Positions 63,617 through 64,000 of a stretch of 64,000 nt of DNA are shown one piece after another. Source of the stretch: Babylonia areolata. Taxonomy: Eukaryota > Mollusca > Gastropoda > Neogastropoda > Buccinidae. How positions within the stretch are numbered: the stretch's first letter is position 1; the number at the start of each line of letters is the position of its first letter. The notes beneath the pieces are model-generated. The model saw only the letters and a list, made by a program, of their open reading frames with translations. It did not search any database and was not told where the DNA came from. The stretch spans positions 50,442,433-50,506,432 of the forward strand of contig NC_134898.1 in the NCBI RefSeq assembly GCF_041734735.1. The letters are read 5' to 3'. A program made the position numbers and the translations under genes.

Positions 63617-64000
63617 AAACTGCTTTTGGCTCATACAGTTTGTGTGAGTGTGTCTGTGAGTGTTTGTAAGAGAGAATGAGAGAGAGAGAGTGTGTGTGTG
63701 TTGGGAAATGGGGGAAGGAAGAGAAAAGAAATAGAGTGGAGGGGGAAAGAGAATGGGGGGGAGGGGGGAGGCTGAGGGAGAGAGAGAAAGAGAGAGAGAC
63801 AGACAGACAGACAGAGTGAGAGAGAGAGTGAGGGACAGGGGGAAAGGAGAGAGAGAATGGGAAGGAGAAAGTGAAAAAGAGACAGAGATATACTCATGCG
63901 TGTCACACGCATGCACGCACACGCACATGTGTACACACATACACACAGAAAAGTATATTCCATAGATTACAGAGTAGGAAACAGAGTGTCTTGATATTTT
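62651..64000. other. No gene; microsatellites to the window end
   Basis: (CA)n at 63022-63070, (CT)n at 63100-63114 and 63261-63292, (GT)n at 63573-63614 and GA/CAGA at 63660-63880. No afadin exon recognised. Confidence 0.6.

Overview
The window looks like a stretch of animal nuclear DNA, most likely from a mollusc and probably a caenogastropod snail. The one host gene is a metazoan cell-junction gene split into many small GC-rich exons. Around it lie long A/T-rich introns, very abundant CA/GT, GA and CAGA microsatellites, LINE relics, several tRNA-headed SINE families and TTAA-flanked MITEs of a kind I associate with snail genomes. The taxon is inferred from remembered repeat families and was not tested.

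The host gene is the 3' part of an afadin (canoe/AFDN) homologue on the minus strand. I could place 20 exons (called e1 to e20, 5' to 3') between 61739 and the stop codon at 23043-23045. They splice in frame with GT-AG junctions and encode about 1781 residues: end of the second Ras-association domain (e1-e2), FHA domain (e3-e4), linker (e5-e6), dilute (DIL) domain (e7-e12), PDZ domain (e13-e16), and a long proline-rich tail (e17-e20) with an Ena/VASP-type FPPPP motif, PPxY motifs and a conserved afadin C-terminal block. The upstream exons (RA1 and the start of RA2) must lie beyond 64000.

Layout: 1-4164 holds LINE relics, including a CR1/Jockey-like LINE interrupted by an RTE-like LINE with an 11-bp target duplication and an internal inversion. 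Positions 4165-12390 hold microsatellites, SINE pieces and a foldback element. A second RTE-like LINE relic lies at 12395-13960 (minus) and contains a 55-bp minisatellite. Positions 14050-23042 are A/T-rich with few interspersed elements and may be a very long afadin 3' UTR. The gene fills 23043-61739; its introns hold SINEs, a PIF/Harbinger element with a Myb-like exon, a hAT-like MITE, piggyBac-like TTAA elements and many tandem arrays, including a 3.2-kb array in intron 11. From 61740 to 64000 there is intron or upstream sequence with a LINE scrap and microsatellites.

The most striking observation is a repeated architecture. At least nine of the 38 internal exon-intron junctions of this one gene are the seed of an adjacent intronic minisatellite whose unit contains the splice junction itself: the end of the exon, sometimes only its last few bases, plus the 5' or 3' splice signal. 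In two cases the unit joins a TTAA-MITE terminus to the splice junction. These arrays place three to about twelve decoy splice sites next to the true one.
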